DNA from: Variovorax brevis | Lineage (GTDB): Bacteria > Pseudomonadota > Gammaproteobacteria > Burkholderiales > Burkholderiaceae_C | DNA: 64,000 nucleotides | Assembly: GCF_030317105.1 (NCBI RefSeq) | Contig: NZ_JASZYG010000002.1 | Location: 849,725-913,724 of the forward strand | Direction of reading: 5' to 3' | Part shown: positions 1 through 10,315 of the stretch, one piece after another | Numbering within the stretch: the first letter of the stretch is position 1 | Layout: each line of letters opens with the position of its first letter | Position numbers and translations under genes: made by a program | The notes under the pieces: generated by a model | The model's database searches: none | What the model was told of the DNA's origin: nothing | The model's input: only the letters and a program-made list of their open reading frames with translations

Positions 1-2024
<2,024 letters not shown>

Positions 2025-2049
2025 GTACATAGCCACTCCGCGAGCACAC

Positions 2050-2958
2050 GTGACACGCCGGCCTCCGCAATCGCGTCTTGTGTGGTTGCGTTGGCTGTTC
2101 ACGCTGTGCCTGGCCGCCGCGAGCACGGCCGTCCTGAGCGCGCCAAGCCCCAAGGCCGAAGCGCTGCTCAAGCAACACAAGGCGATGCAGGCCAAGCTGG
2201 CGAACAACCCCTTCGGCCGCCCCATCCTCGTGGATTCCGCCGAGTTGGCCGACGGCTTGCGTGGCGACGTCTACGCCGTCATCAACCACTCGCTCGACGA
2301 CGTCGTCGAAGCCTTGTCGGTCCCGGCGAACTGGTGCGACATGATGCTGCTGCACATCGACAACCGGCAGTGCGTGCTGTCCAAGTCGGATGGCGGGCAG
2401 CACAAGCTGTCGCTCAGCGTGGTGCGGAACTACGACCAGCCTGTGGAAGATGCCTTTGTGCTTCCGCTGGAGTTTCGCGTCAACGCGGCCACGCCGGACT
2501 ATTTCGCGGTGGAGTTGCGTTCAGCGGAGGGGCCGTTGGGCACGAGCAACCATTTCGTGCTGCTCGAAGCGGTGTCCATCCAGCCGGCGCAGACCTTCCT
2601 TCACTTCAGTTATTCGTACGACCACAACATGGTTGCGCGCATGGCAACACAGGCTTACCTCGCAACATTTGGCAGCCACAAGGTCGGCTTCACCGTCGTC
2701 GGAAAAGATGCGAAGGGCGCACCCGACTACATCCGCGGCCTGCGCGGGCTGGTCGAGCGCAATGCGGTGCGCTACTTCCTGACTGCCGACGCATACCTCG
2801 ACGCCATGCACGCGCCGCCCCTGCGGCAGGCCGACCAGCGCTTCGAGCGCTGGTATGCCTCGGCCGAGCGTTATCCGCGACAGCTGCACGAGGTCGACTT
2901 CGAGACCTACCGCGAGCTCAAGCGCGCGGACCGACTGCGAAATGCCTCCTCACATTAG
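2050..2958 (+). CDS. Secreted protein of unknown function
   Basis: This 302-residue protein starts with a basic segment, a hydrophobic stretch (WLFTLCLAAASTAVL) and a plausible signal peptidase site before APSPKAE, so it is probably exported to the periplasm. The mature part, about 270 residues, opens with a helix rich in charge and then alternates strands. The segment RGDVYAVINHSLDDVVEAL followed by NWCDMMLLH resembles the opening of START/SRPBCC-type lipid-binding folds, but this is a weak resemblance. The start is a GTG 25 bases after ygiQ with no strong ribosome binding site. Same strand and short spacing suggest co-transcription with ygiQ. I do not recognise a named family. Confidence 0.7.
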   Translation: MTRRPPQSRLVWLRWLFTLCLAAASTAVLSAPSPKAEALLKQHKAMQAKLANNPFGRPILVDSAELADGLRGDVYAVINHSLDDVVEALSVPANWCDMMLLHIDNRQCVLSKSDGGQHKLSLSVVRNYDQPVEDAFVLPLEFRVNAATPDYFAVELRSAEGPLGTSNHFVLLEAVSIQPAQTFLHFSYSYDHNMVARMATQAYLATFGSHKVGFTVVGKDAKGAPDYIRGLRGLVERNAVRYFLTADAYLDAMHAPPLRQADQRFERWYASAERYPRQLHEVDFETYRELKRADRLRNASSH

Positions 2959-3024
2959 GGGAGGAAACGTGCCGTTTAAGGTTTTGTTAGGGATCCGGTA
3001 AGCAATTCTTAGCGGCGCGTTCAA

Positions 3025-3075
3025 GACCCGATTTCTAGACTTCCTTCCGTGGCCTGTGAACTGGCTGATCGGGTC
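3025..3075. other. 8-bp inverted repeat upstream of the hemerythrin gene
   Basis: GACCCGAT at 3025-3032 is matched by ATCGGGTC at 3068-3075, with a 35-base loop. It sits 60 bases before the hemerythrin start codon in the 178-base gap after the previous gene. It could be a regulatory hairpin or a split operator; there is no T-run, so it is not a typical terminator. Nothing else in this gap is convincing. Confidence 0.35.
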
Positions 3076-3136
3076 ACATGGCAGATGAGCGCATGGGGCG
3101 CCCGTCGCCACTGACGGTAATCAAGGAAGTGACATC

Positions 3137-3898
3137 ATGAAGAACGACTCCCGCGAGCTGCAGCAAGTCCAGAGTGCCGCCGCGAGCGCGGCCATGCCGC
3201 GTGTTGACCTGTACGTCGGCATCCACAAGGCGCTGCGCGCGCTGATGGCCGACACGCTGACCGCCGTCGGGCGCATGGACGTGGACGATGCGCTCGAACT
3301 GGCGCAGACCACGCAGCGCCTGCTGCAACTGCTCGACTTCTGCCGCTCGCACCTCACGCACGAAAACGAATTCATCCACACCGCGCTGGAAGCCCGCGCA
3401 CCGGGCGCGAGCGGCGTGATTGCGCACGAGCACGAAGAGCATGAGCAAGAGATCGACGCGCTGGCCCGCGCCACGTCGGTGGTCCTGAAAGCCGACCCGA
3501 CGACGCGCGCCGCCGACGCGCTGGCGCTTTATCGCCGGCTGTCGCTCTTCATCGCGCACAACTTCGAGCACATGCATGTGGAAGAGACGGCGCACAACGC
3601 CGTGCTGTGGGCGCGCTACACCGATGCCGAACTCATCGACCTACACAACCGGCTGGTGGCATCGATCCCGCCGGAGGAGATGATGTTCGCGATCCGCTGG
3701 ATCGTGCCTTTCATGAACCCGGCCGAACGCACGCTGATGCTGTCGGACATCCAGGCGCACGCGCCGCCGCCGGCCTTTGCCGCCATCCTCGACGTGGTTC
3801 GCCCGCACCTGAGCGGACGCGAATGGAGCAAGCTGGTGGCGAGCCTGGGAATACCGACCGGCGCCAAGCCGGATCTGGAACAGTTGCAGGGTTGCTGA
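3137..3898 (+). CDS. Hemerythrin-like domain protein
   Basis: The first 150 residues carry the histidine and acidic ligands of a hemerythrin four-helix bundle: H30, then H72/H75/E76, then the HEHEEHE cluster at about 97-103, then H141, H145, H147 and E149. Proteins of this fold bind a di-iron centre and serve in oxygen, nitric oxide or iron sensing and storage. The last 100 residues form a helical tail also seen in other proteobacterial hemerythrin proteins. The ATG at 3137 follows an AAGGAAG ribosome binding site at a good distance. The gene stands alone; the next gene is on the other strand. Confidence 0.85.
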   Translation: MKNDSRELQQVQSAAASAAMPRVDLYVGIHKALRALMADTLTAVGRMDVDDALELAQTTQRLLQLLDFCRSHLTHENEFIHTALEARAPGASGVIAHEHEEHEQEIDALARATSVVLKADPTTRAADALALYRRLSLFIAHNFEHMHVEETAHNAVLWARYTDAELIDLHNRLVASIPPEEMMFAIRWIVPFMNPAERTLMLSDIQAHAPPPAFAAILDVVRPHLSGREWSKLVASLGIPTGAKPDLEQLQGC

Positions 3899-3937
3899 GT
3901 TGCCGAAACGTGCCGTGCCTTCTTGCGCGAGCCCTTT

Positions 3938-4336
3938 TCAGTGCACGCGCAGGAAGGGCGTCAAGGCCGGCGCTTCGGCCGTCTTGAGGGTGAAGAAATT
4001 CGCGAGGCCCAAGTCGTCAGGCACCGTTTCGACGATTTGCTCCAGGTACGGGGCGCAGGCGACGGAACGCCGGGCCAAGCGGCGCTTGCGGCGCTCCTTG
4101 ATCTCCTCGCAGCGCCGGCGAAGCAACTCGATCACCCGGGCTTCCGCTGTGAGCAGGCGCGTGCGGGCGTGGAGCCATGGCGCGAAATCGGCGCCGGTGG
4201 GCCACGACTTGGGCGGCTGAAGCGCCCAGAAATCCTTGCTGCGGCGGTTGAGCCCGACGTAGGCAATCTTGTCCGCCAGATAAGCGGATTCGAGGGCGCG
4301 AACAGCCTGCTTGAATTCTTCTCGCAATGAAGTCAT
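3938..4336 (-). CDS. Small basic protein of unknown function
   Basis: The protein has 132 residues when started at the ATG at 4336, which follows a GAGGAA ribosome binding site; a longer frame to 4402 has none. The middle is highly basic and helical (RRRCEEIKERRKRRLARR) and the C-terminus is more hydrophobic. I recognise no domain. It is convergent with the hemerythrin gene. Confidence 0.6.
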   Translation of the reverse strand: MTSLREEFKQAVRALESAYLADKIAYVGLNRRSKDFWALQPPKSWPTGADFAPWLHARTRLLTAEARVIELLRRRCEEIKERRKRRLARRSVACAPYLEQIVETVPDDLGLANFFTLKTAEAPALTPFLRVH

Positions 4337-4520
4337 TTCGGCAATTCCTCTATGCAGGTCGCAATTATGGATGTTGCAATGCGTTACCGCACGACAAATC
4401 AATGACTTTTCAGAGGGAAATTGCAGGATTTGCGTCGAGTTAAATCCTTCGGCTTAAATGCAATTGGCGGTGCTGCCGCCAGCGAGCCAGAGCCAATAAA
4501 TCCTAAGACTTAATTCCGGC

Positions 4521-5927
4521 TCAGGCAGCGATTTCAGCGAGGTTCAAGGGCCGGTCAACGCGCAACCGGAAGCGCCCGCGCCCTGTCTTCTCGATGCGGA
4601 TGTAGGGGCTGTTTTCCACCAGCCGGCGCTGCAGCAGCACCAACCGCGCCTCCAGGTTGTCCGCCACGTCGGGCAGGCGAATGGCCGGGTCCAGCCGCAA
4701 TTCACGGTTGCTGAATTCGCACCGACCCAATTGCGTGAATTCGCGCAGCAGCTTCCAGAAGATGGCGCCCGCCACGCCTTTAATTAAATAGTTCTCATCG
4801 ATAAATACGCTGTCATTTGCACCAAAATGGCGCAATAACAATGGCGCGCCGCCGGCAACGGGTGGCGGCAATGGTGCGGGCTCGGTGCTTTCATTTGCAG
4901 TCACCTCCGCCGTCGCCAATGCGGCCGACGGGGACGGCGCCGGTTCCGCAGCGGCTTGCAGCAGGTCGAGGGCCGCACCAAGGTGGCCCGCCATCGCAAC
5001 CAGCACGTCCTCGTCCTCGAAGCCAAAGCGCAAGTCCTGCGGGCTCTCGACGAACAGCACGCCCATCACGCGGCCGGCCGAGACGATGGGCACCGCCAGC
5101 TGGCTGTGCGGCTCGGCCAGGCCCGGAAAGGGAATGTCCGTCTCCAGCAGCAAACCCGGTTCGATCTCCAGCATGCTGGTGCGCACCGCGTGGCTGTAGC
5201 TGGCCGCGTTGGTCATGTGGCTGATGCGCACCGGCGTGCATTCGCGCGCGGCCACGCCGATCACGCCGTGGCCCATCTCGATTTCCGAGCCCACGCCCGA
5301 GGTGGAGTAGCCGCAACTGGCCACCGTGTAGAGCCGCTGCGTGGACGTGTCCAGCATCAGGATCATCGCGTGGCGCACGTCGAGGTGATCGCTCAGCACC
5401 GCCAGCGTTGCCTGCAGCAACTCGTCGGTGCCGCTGCATTTCGCGAGCCTCACGGCCGACTCGCGCAAAGCTGCCAGCAGCCCGGTGCGCGGGGGCGGCG
5501 CCGGGAGCAGGCCGTCGGCCGGCACGCTGTCGATGGCCTGCACCTCGTACACGTCGGAGCCCAGCAGGCGAAACACGCTCGCCATGCCGGAGTGCGAGGC
5601 AATGCCCGCGAGTTGCGCCTTCATGCCTTCGAACAGGGCGCCGGTCGTTTCGGTGCGCAGGTAGCGCAGATGCAGCCGGTAGAAGGCGGCAGTGGCGGGG
5701 TGCATCACCAGCACGGTGCCGAAGGGGTTGGCCAGTATGTTCTGGCGCGTCTTGTTGAAGAACTGGTAGGACAGGGCCACATGCCGCTCGTCCACGTAGA
5801 ACACCTGCGAGATGTAGGCCACGTTGGGCGTGCCGTCGGCCGCACAGGTGGCCATCATGGCCGGCACCGCGCCTTCGAGACAGGCGCGGATGGCGTGAAG
5901 CGTCGTGGAGAAGGTGGGCGGTGTCAT
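4521..5927 (-). CDS. PPOX-GAF-winged helix regulator-like protein
   Basis: Three modules can be read in 468 residues. Residues 1-135 are a pyridoxamine 5'-phosphate oxidase (split beta-barrel) domain, opening with a segment about cleavage-free substrate tests (PAMMATCAADGTPNVAYISQVFYV) typical of flavin-binding PPOX proteins. Residues about 155-320 are a GAF domain (MILMLDTSTQRLYTVAS, then MGVLFVESP). After a proline/alanine linker, the last 100 residues look like a winged-helix domain, with LRLDPAIRLPDVADNLEARLVLLQRRL like the recognition region of OmpR-type proteins. A flavin or redox input coupled to DNA binding is an inference. The downstream PPOX gene ends 24 bases before this start, so the two probably form an operon. 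Confidence 0.75.
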   Translation of the reverse strand: MTPPTFSTTLHAIRACLEGAVPAMMATCAADGTPNVAYISQVFYVDERHVALSYQFFNKTRQNILANPFGTVLVMHPATAAFYRLHLRYLRTETTGALFEGMKAQLAGIASHSGMASVFRLLGSDVYEVQAIDSVPADGLLPAPPPRTGLLAALRESAVRLAKCSGTDELLQATLAVLSDHLDVRHAMILMLDTSTQRLYTVASCGYSTSGVGSEIEMGHGVIGVAARECTPVRISHMTNAASYSHAVRTSMLEIEPGLLLETDIPFPGLAEPHSQLAVPIVSAGRVMGVLFVESPQDLRFGFEDEDVLVAMAGHLGAALDLLQAAAEPAPSPSAALATAEVTANESTEPAPLPPPVAGGAPLLLRHFGANDSVFIDENYLIKGVAGAIFWKLLREFTQLGRCEFSNRELRLDPAIRLPDVADNLEARLVLLQRRLVENSPYIRIEKTGRGRFRLRVDRPLNLAEIAA

Positions 5928-5951
5928 CCGTTCGCGCTTCGTCGTCCGGGG

Positions 5952-6455
5952 TCAGGCCGTCGCGGCCGACAGCACGCTGCCTGCCTTGGGGCCCGGCGTC
6001 TGGTCGAAGGCTTCGGTGGGCGTGAAGGTGATCGCCACGAGGTCATCCAGCCGGAAGGCCAGCATGGCCCGCACCGTCGGGGCGCCGTAGCCGATGCTGC
6101 AGATCTCGTATTCCATGGATTCGAGATAGCGCTGGAGGGCCGGCGCATCTTGCGCCGTGGCGGCGCGCCCATTGATGCCCGTGCCCTTGACCTGCAGTGT
6201 GCGGTGCGTCGTCGGCTGGCTGAAGACGACGGCGATGCGGCCCGTGGCGGCCAGGTCCTGCAGCAGTTGGCGCGACTGGCTGCGCCCGAGGAACAGCGTG
6301 ATCTCCGTGCCGTCCGGCGTGATCTGGGTGCCCACGGCGCGCATCAGGCTGGGACGCAGCGCAGCGTCGCGCGAAGCCACCACGGCGGACACGCCCTTGT
6401 CCACCATCGCGATGAACTCGGGCGTGAGGAGCGGACGTGCTGCGGCGTTCGTCAT
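5952..6455 (-). CDS. Pyridoxamine 5'-phosphate oxidase family protein
   Basis: This 167-residue protein is a stand-alone PPOX-type split barrel. It begins with LTPEFIAMVDKGVSAVVASRDAALRPSLMRAVG-like sequence and has the strand pattern for FMN binding. It is first in a two-gene unit with the PPOX-GAF protein, 24 bases away. The substrate is unknown. The C-terminal segment may support a role as a flavin-dependent oxidoreductase or a heme/flavin chaperone, but nothing in the sequence decides this. Confidence 0.8.
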   Translation of the reverse strand: MTNAAARPLLTPEFIAMVDKGVSAVVASRDAALRPSLMRAVGTQITPDGTEITLFLGRSQSRQLLQDLAATGRIAVVFSQPTTHRTLQVKGTGINGRAATAQDAPALQRYLESMEYEICSIGYGAPTVRAMLAFRLDDLVAITFTPTEAFDQTPGPKAGSVLSAATA

Positions 6456-6544
6456 GGCGCAAATTGTGAAGCAAATAGCCTGCCGCGCCCACTGGTCGGG
6501 CGCCCGGTGCTATCGATTCGGGAGCATGCGCTCCACGCGGCGCG

Positions 6545-7459
6545 TCAGCGCGCGGCTTCGTCCGGCATCGTGTAGAGGGGGATGTCCTGCGCCACGGCCA
6601 GCGCGTTGAGCTCCTCGCAAGTGCGCTCGCGAAAGAAGGCGCTTACCGCCGCGTGCGTCGCCGAGCGGAACATCGCGTTGCCGCCTTGCGAGGTGTCGAC
6701 GCCGGCCGCTGCGCAGAGGCTCGCGGCAAAGTGCGTTTCGAGTGCGGCCACCGCCACGCGCCCATCGGCGCAGGCGTACACGCGGTAGCCGGCATGAGCG
6801 CCGCCGACCGAGCCGGTGGGCTGTGTCAGGCCCCATGTGTGCGGCAAGGCAAGGTAATTGGCGGCTTCGGAGAGGGCGACTTCGACATGCGTGCCCAGCC
6901 CTGTCGTGGCCCGGCGCAACAGCGCCCGCAGCACGGCTTCGCTCGCCATCACGGAGCCGGCCATGTCGACGAACAGCGTCGGCGGCAAGTCCAGTCCCGT
7001 GACAAGGCCACTTTCCGCAAGGTAGGTGAGGTCGTGGCCCGGCTCATCGGCCCGCGCGCCGGGGGCGCCGACGATCTCGACCAGCGAAAGCTGCGGATGC
7101 CGCGCCTGCAGGCTGGCCCAGTCGACGCCGAGTTTCCGGGACGCGGAAGGCCGGAACGAGGTGATGAGCACATCCGTCTGCGCCAGGTGTGCGTGCAGCG
7201 CGGCCTGGCCTTCGGGCGTCTTGAGGTTGGCGTGGACCACTTCCACGTCTTCGTGCAGCGCCGCGTACGCCCCCGGCATGTAGCTGCCCATGGGGTCGGC
7301 CGAGCGCGCGCCGGCGGGCGGCGGTGGCTCGAGCTTGGTGCAGGTGGCGCCCATCTGGCGACAGCGCATGAGAGCGGCAGGGCCCGGCAGGTTGAGGGCA
7401 AGGCTCAGCACGCGCACGCCGGCCAAGGGCGCGTTGGGATCGTTGGTGGAGGTCGACAT
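6545..7459 (-). CDS. CaiB/BaiF family CoA transferase
   Basis: The protein resembles the class III CoA-transferase and alpha-methylacyl-CoA racemase family. It opens with the family start LAGVRVLSLALNLPGPAALMRC, followed by the CoA-binding KLEPP. The likely catalytic aspartate is in LFVDMAGS. At 304 residues it is shorter than the usual 360-400, mainly in the C-terminal third, so it may be a reduced member or have lost part of the small domain. It lies directly upstream of the DUF488 gene's end, on the same strand, 15 bases away, which suggests a shared transcript with that gene. Confidence 0.85.
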   Translation of the reverse strand: MSTSTNDPNAPLAGVRVLSLALNLPGPAALMRCRQMGATCTKLEPPPPAGARSADPMGSYMPGAYAALHEDVEVVHANLKTPEGQAALHAHLAQTDVLITSFRPSASRKLGVDWASLQARHPQLSLVEIVGAPGARADEPGHDLTYLAESGLVTGLDLPPTLFVDMAGSVMASEAVLRALLRRATTGLGTHVEVALSEAANYLALPHTWGLTQPTGSVGGAHAGYRVYACADGRVAVAALETHFAASLCAAAGVDTSQGGNAMFRSATHAAVSAFFRERTCEELNALAVAQDIPLYTMPDEAAR

Positions 7460-7474
7460 GGAAGTTGAAGGAGT

Positions 7475-7864
7475 TCAGTCCGCAATGGCCGCGCCGCGCT
7501 CGGCGAGCAGGGCGCGAAGGATGGATCGGTGGCAGTGCGCCTCGTTCTCGCAGTAGCAGCCGACCGACATGGCGCTGCCGTGCGAGAGGGCGGCCAGCAG
7601 GTCGAGGCTGCGGCTCGCGTCGGCTTCGGCCATCTCGCTCTTGTACTTTCGGGTGAAGGCGTTCCATTGGGCCGGCGTCTGCGCTTCCTGCCCGAGCTTC
7701 ATGGTGTCGGCCGAGGGCGCGAGGTTGGGGTACCACACGTCGTACCAGTTCTGCGAAGCAAACTCGGCCTTGGGCACGCCGCGCGGCGGGCGGCGGACGG
7801 TGCCGATGCGCAAGCCCTCGCCGGGCGCGCGCTCAGTGCCCAAGCGGACGATTCGAATGGCCAT
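7475..7864 (-). CDS. DUF488 family protein
   Basis: The 129-residue protein matches the DUF488 family: it has VRLGTERAPGEGLRIGTVRRPPRG near the start, the block YDVWYPNLAPS, and a cysteine pair in GCYCENEAHCHR. The function of the family is unknown. I chose the ATG at 7864; the longer frame to 7987 adds a non-family extension that overlaps the divergent promoter region. It precedes the CoA transferase on the same strand, and diverges from the crotonase gene across a 103-base gap. Confidence 0.8.
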   Translation of the reverse strand: MAIRIVRLGTERAPGEGLRIGTVRRPPRGVPKAEFASQNWYDVWYPNLAPSADTMKLGQEAQTPAQWNAFTRKYKSEMAEADASRSLDLLAALSHGSAMSVGCYCENEAHCHRSILRALLAERGAAIAD

Positions 7865-7967
7865 CTTGTGTCTCTGTTGTCTCTGAAAATCCGGTCGGTC
7901 GTGTTGGTGACGCCAACGCGTGCAACCGCAAACGATACTCGGGAATTGCCATCCAAGGAGACAGCGA

Positions 7968-8810
7968 ATGACTATGGAAAACCGCATCGCATGGACACGC
8001 CACGACGACGGCGTGGTCGAGCTTCAGCTGACGCGCGCGGACAAGATGAACGCTCTCGATTCCGGAATGTTCGACGCGCTCAATGAAGCCGGCGAGCGAC
8101 TCAAGGCCGACGGCGACGTGCGTGCCGTGGTCATCTCCGGCCAGGGCAAGGCCTTCTGCGCCGGGCTGGACATGGCCTCTTTCGGGCGTATGGCCGACAC
8201 CAGCAAACCGGCCGGCGCGCTGCTGGGCCAAGACGTCGCGGCCCGCGACCTCGTCGAGCGCACGCACGGCATGTCGAACGCCGCGCAGAACGTCGCGATG
8301 GTGTGGCGCGAAGTGCCGGTGCCGGTCATTGCCGCGGTGCACGGCACGGCCTTTGGCGGGGGCTTGCAGATTGCGCTGGGCGCCGACGTCCGGCTGGTGG
8401 CGCCGGACACGAAGATGTCGGTCATGGAGATCAAGTGGGGCATCGTGCCCGACATGGGCGGGATGGTGCTGATGCGGGAGCTGGCGCGAGCCGACGTCGT
8501 GCGCGAGCTGACGTACACAGGCCGCATCTTCACGGGAGAAGAAGCTGCACGCATCGGATTCGCGACGCGCCTGTCGGACGACCCGCTGCGCGACGCGCGG
8601 GCGATGGCCAGCGACATTGCGGCCAAGAACCCCGATGGGATTCGCGCTGCCAAGCGACTGCTCAATGCATCCATGGCCCTGGACGCGGGCGGGTTGCTGC
8701 TCCAGGAATCGGTCGAGCAGAAGGCGCTGATCGGCAGCGCCAACCAGATCGAAGCCGTGCGCGCGAACATGGAGCGCCGGGCGCCCGTGTTCGCGGCCGC
8801 CCGGCGCTGA
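7968..8810 (+). CDS. Enoyl-CoA hydratase/isomerase (crotonase) family protein
   Basis: This 280-residue protein is a crotonase-fold enzyme acting on acyl-CoA thioesters. It shows the oxyanion-hole segment SGQGKAFCAGLDM, and the second segment HGTAFGGGLQIALGAD, which carries the other backbone amide. The catalytic glutamate position is followed by PDMGG. The exact substrate cannot be read. The start at 7968 follows an AAGGAG ribosome binding site; the frame upstream to 7920 lacks one. The neighbouring CoA transferase on the other strand suggests acyl-CoA metabolism in this neighbourhood. Confidence 0.92.
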   Translation: MTMENRIAWTRHDDGVVELQLTRADKMNALDSGMFDALNEAGERLKADGDVRAVVISGQGKAFCAGLDMASFGRMADTSKPAGALLGQDVAARDLVERTHGMSNAAQNVAMVWREVPVPVIAAVHGTAFGGGLQIALGADVRLVAPDTKMSVMEIKWGIVPDMGGMVLMRELARADVVRELTYTGRIFTGEEAARIGFATRLSDDPLRDARAMASDIAAKNPDGIRAAKRLLNASMALDAGGLLLQESVEQKALIGSANQIEAVRANMERRAPVFAAARR

Positions 8811-8830
8811 TCAGCTCGCCTCAACACATC

Positions 8831-10156
8831 TCACGCGGCGGTTGCCTCCGCAACACGCGACGACGGCTTCGTCGTGTGATGCACCTTGCGCGCCGCGCGC
8901 TCGTCGCTGAGCGCACGCACCAGCGCCCGGTCGCCTGAACGCGCAGCCGCTTCGATGCCCGTGAGGTGCAGCAGGTCGCGCTGCGCATGGCTGCCGCCCA
9001 GCGACTGACTGGCGGCCAGCAGCGGCAACAGCAGTTCGGTCGCCTGGCCGAAGCGTCCGGCCGCAAACGCCTGGATGGCGCGTGCGGCGGGCAGGGCCAC
9101 CGCGCCCCATTCATGCGACCGGTTCAGGCGCGCCGACTCGACAATCGCCTTCATGCCTTCGCTCGCCGTGGCCTCGTCGCCGGCCGAGGCCAGCGCCATC
9201 ATGGCGTGCACGTCGTTGAACGCGATGGCACCCCAAGCGGCCTGCGTCTTCCAGCGCGCCGCGAGCGCTTGCCAGCGGTTGCCGACATTCACCTTGCGCA
9301 GCGACAGCCGCCACAGCAGCGCGCTGGCATCGTCGAGATTGAGCGCGAGTGTCTCGGGCGTCGGCGCAATCGCCTTGTCATACACGGCCAGAACGCCATC
9401 GGTGTCGCCGGTGTGGAGGTACATCAGCGCCAGGTGCCAATGGTTGTGTATCGACATGGCGTTGTCGCGCGCCCAGTGCCGTTGTGTCGCCTCCAGCCAG
9501 TCGATGCCCTCGCCGACGCGGCCCTGCATTTCGTACACGTGCGCCACGGCATGCACGCCCCAGGCGTCGTGCGATTGCAGCTCGAAGGCGCGGCGCCCGA
9601 CGGCTTCGGCTCGAGCGTACTCGTTGCACTCCTCCAGGCCGAAGGCGTACATACCGAGAACGTAGCCGTAGGCCTTGTCTTCGGCACTCCAGCGCGTCAG
9701 CGAGCGCGCGATGCGATCGCGCAGCATGAACGATTGGCCCAGCAGCAGGTCGCCCACGTGCGCCAGCTGCAAGGCCAGGATGTCGCGCGGATAGTCGATC
9801 AGGTGCCGGCCCAGCAACTGGTTGCCGCGCAGGGCGTCACCCGTGCTCCATGCGGCGAGTGCGGCCGTCAGCGACTTCTCGCGCTCGTTCGCGCGCTGGG
9901 GGCTTGCGGCCGCGGCGGCGACGCAGTCCCTGGCCATGCCCAACAGTTGCGCATCGAAGGTCGAGAGCGCGAGCCCGGCCATCAACAATTGCCCGGAGAC
10001 AAATCCGGGGTCGCGTTGCAGCACGGGCGTCAGCACGGCGAGCGGGTCCATGCGGTAGCTGTTGAGCAGGTCCAGTGTCTTGTCGTAGGCGGCGACCGAA
10101 TCATGGTCGGTGGTCGAAAGCGATTCGCCGTGCGCATCGCGGAGCGTGTGGGTCAT
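8831..10156 (-). CDS. TPR protein, TTC38-like
   Basis: The 441-residue protein is all-helical and made of degenerate tetratricopeptide repeats. Segments such as HAVAHVYEMQGRVGEGIDWLEA and HWHLALMYLHTGDTDGVLAVYD match the TTC38-type family found in bacteria and eukaryotes. It has no signal peptide. The role is unknown; the fold suggests protein-protein contacts. It diverges from a GlxA-type regulator across a 159-base gap, and in related genomes these two gene types are, to my knowledge, often paired, so the regulator may control it. Confidence 0.8.
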   Translation of the reverse strand: MTHTLRDAHGESLSTTDHDSVAAYDKTLDLLNSYRMDPLAVLTPVLQRDPGFVSGQLLMAGLALSTFDAQLLGMARDCVAAAAASPQRANEREKSLTAALAAWSTGDALRGNQLLGRHLIDYPRDILALQLAHVGDLLLGQSFMLRDRIARSLTRWSAEDKAYGYVLGMYAFGLEECNEYARAEAVGRRAFELQSHDAWGVHAVAHVYEMQGRVGEGIDWLEATQRHWARDNAMSIHNHWHLALMYLHTGDTDGVLAVYDKAIAPTPETLALNLDDASALLWRLSLRKVNVGNRWQALAARWKTQAAWGAIAFNDVHAMMALASAGDEATASEGMKAIVESARLNRSHEWGAVALPAARAIQAFAAGRFGQATELLLPLLAASQSLGGSHAQRDLLHLTGIEAAARSGDRALVRALSDERAARKVHHTTKPSSRVAEATAA

Positions 10157-10315
10157 CTTGAAGTCCTTCGAAAGTGTGTGTGGAATGAGTTGCCGTTGAA
10201 TGCCGCAGCGCTAACATTTCCAATGCGCCGCCCTGCTTTTGACGGTGCACCGAGGCTAAGACCGGCCCCCGAAAAGGCCCGAAGCCATTCCGGCAACAAC
10301 ACTGACAAATCGGCC

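Noticed and set aside
2963..2990. ECF-sigma-like promoter (GGAAAC, 17 bases, GTTAG)
   Set aside because: The motif resembles alphaproteobacterial EcfG sites, which are not expected here, and short matches are common.
8966..10315. Upstream extension of the GlxA-type regulator
   Set aside because: The extension is antisense to the TPR gene and non-homologous; the ATG at 10316 gives the family start.
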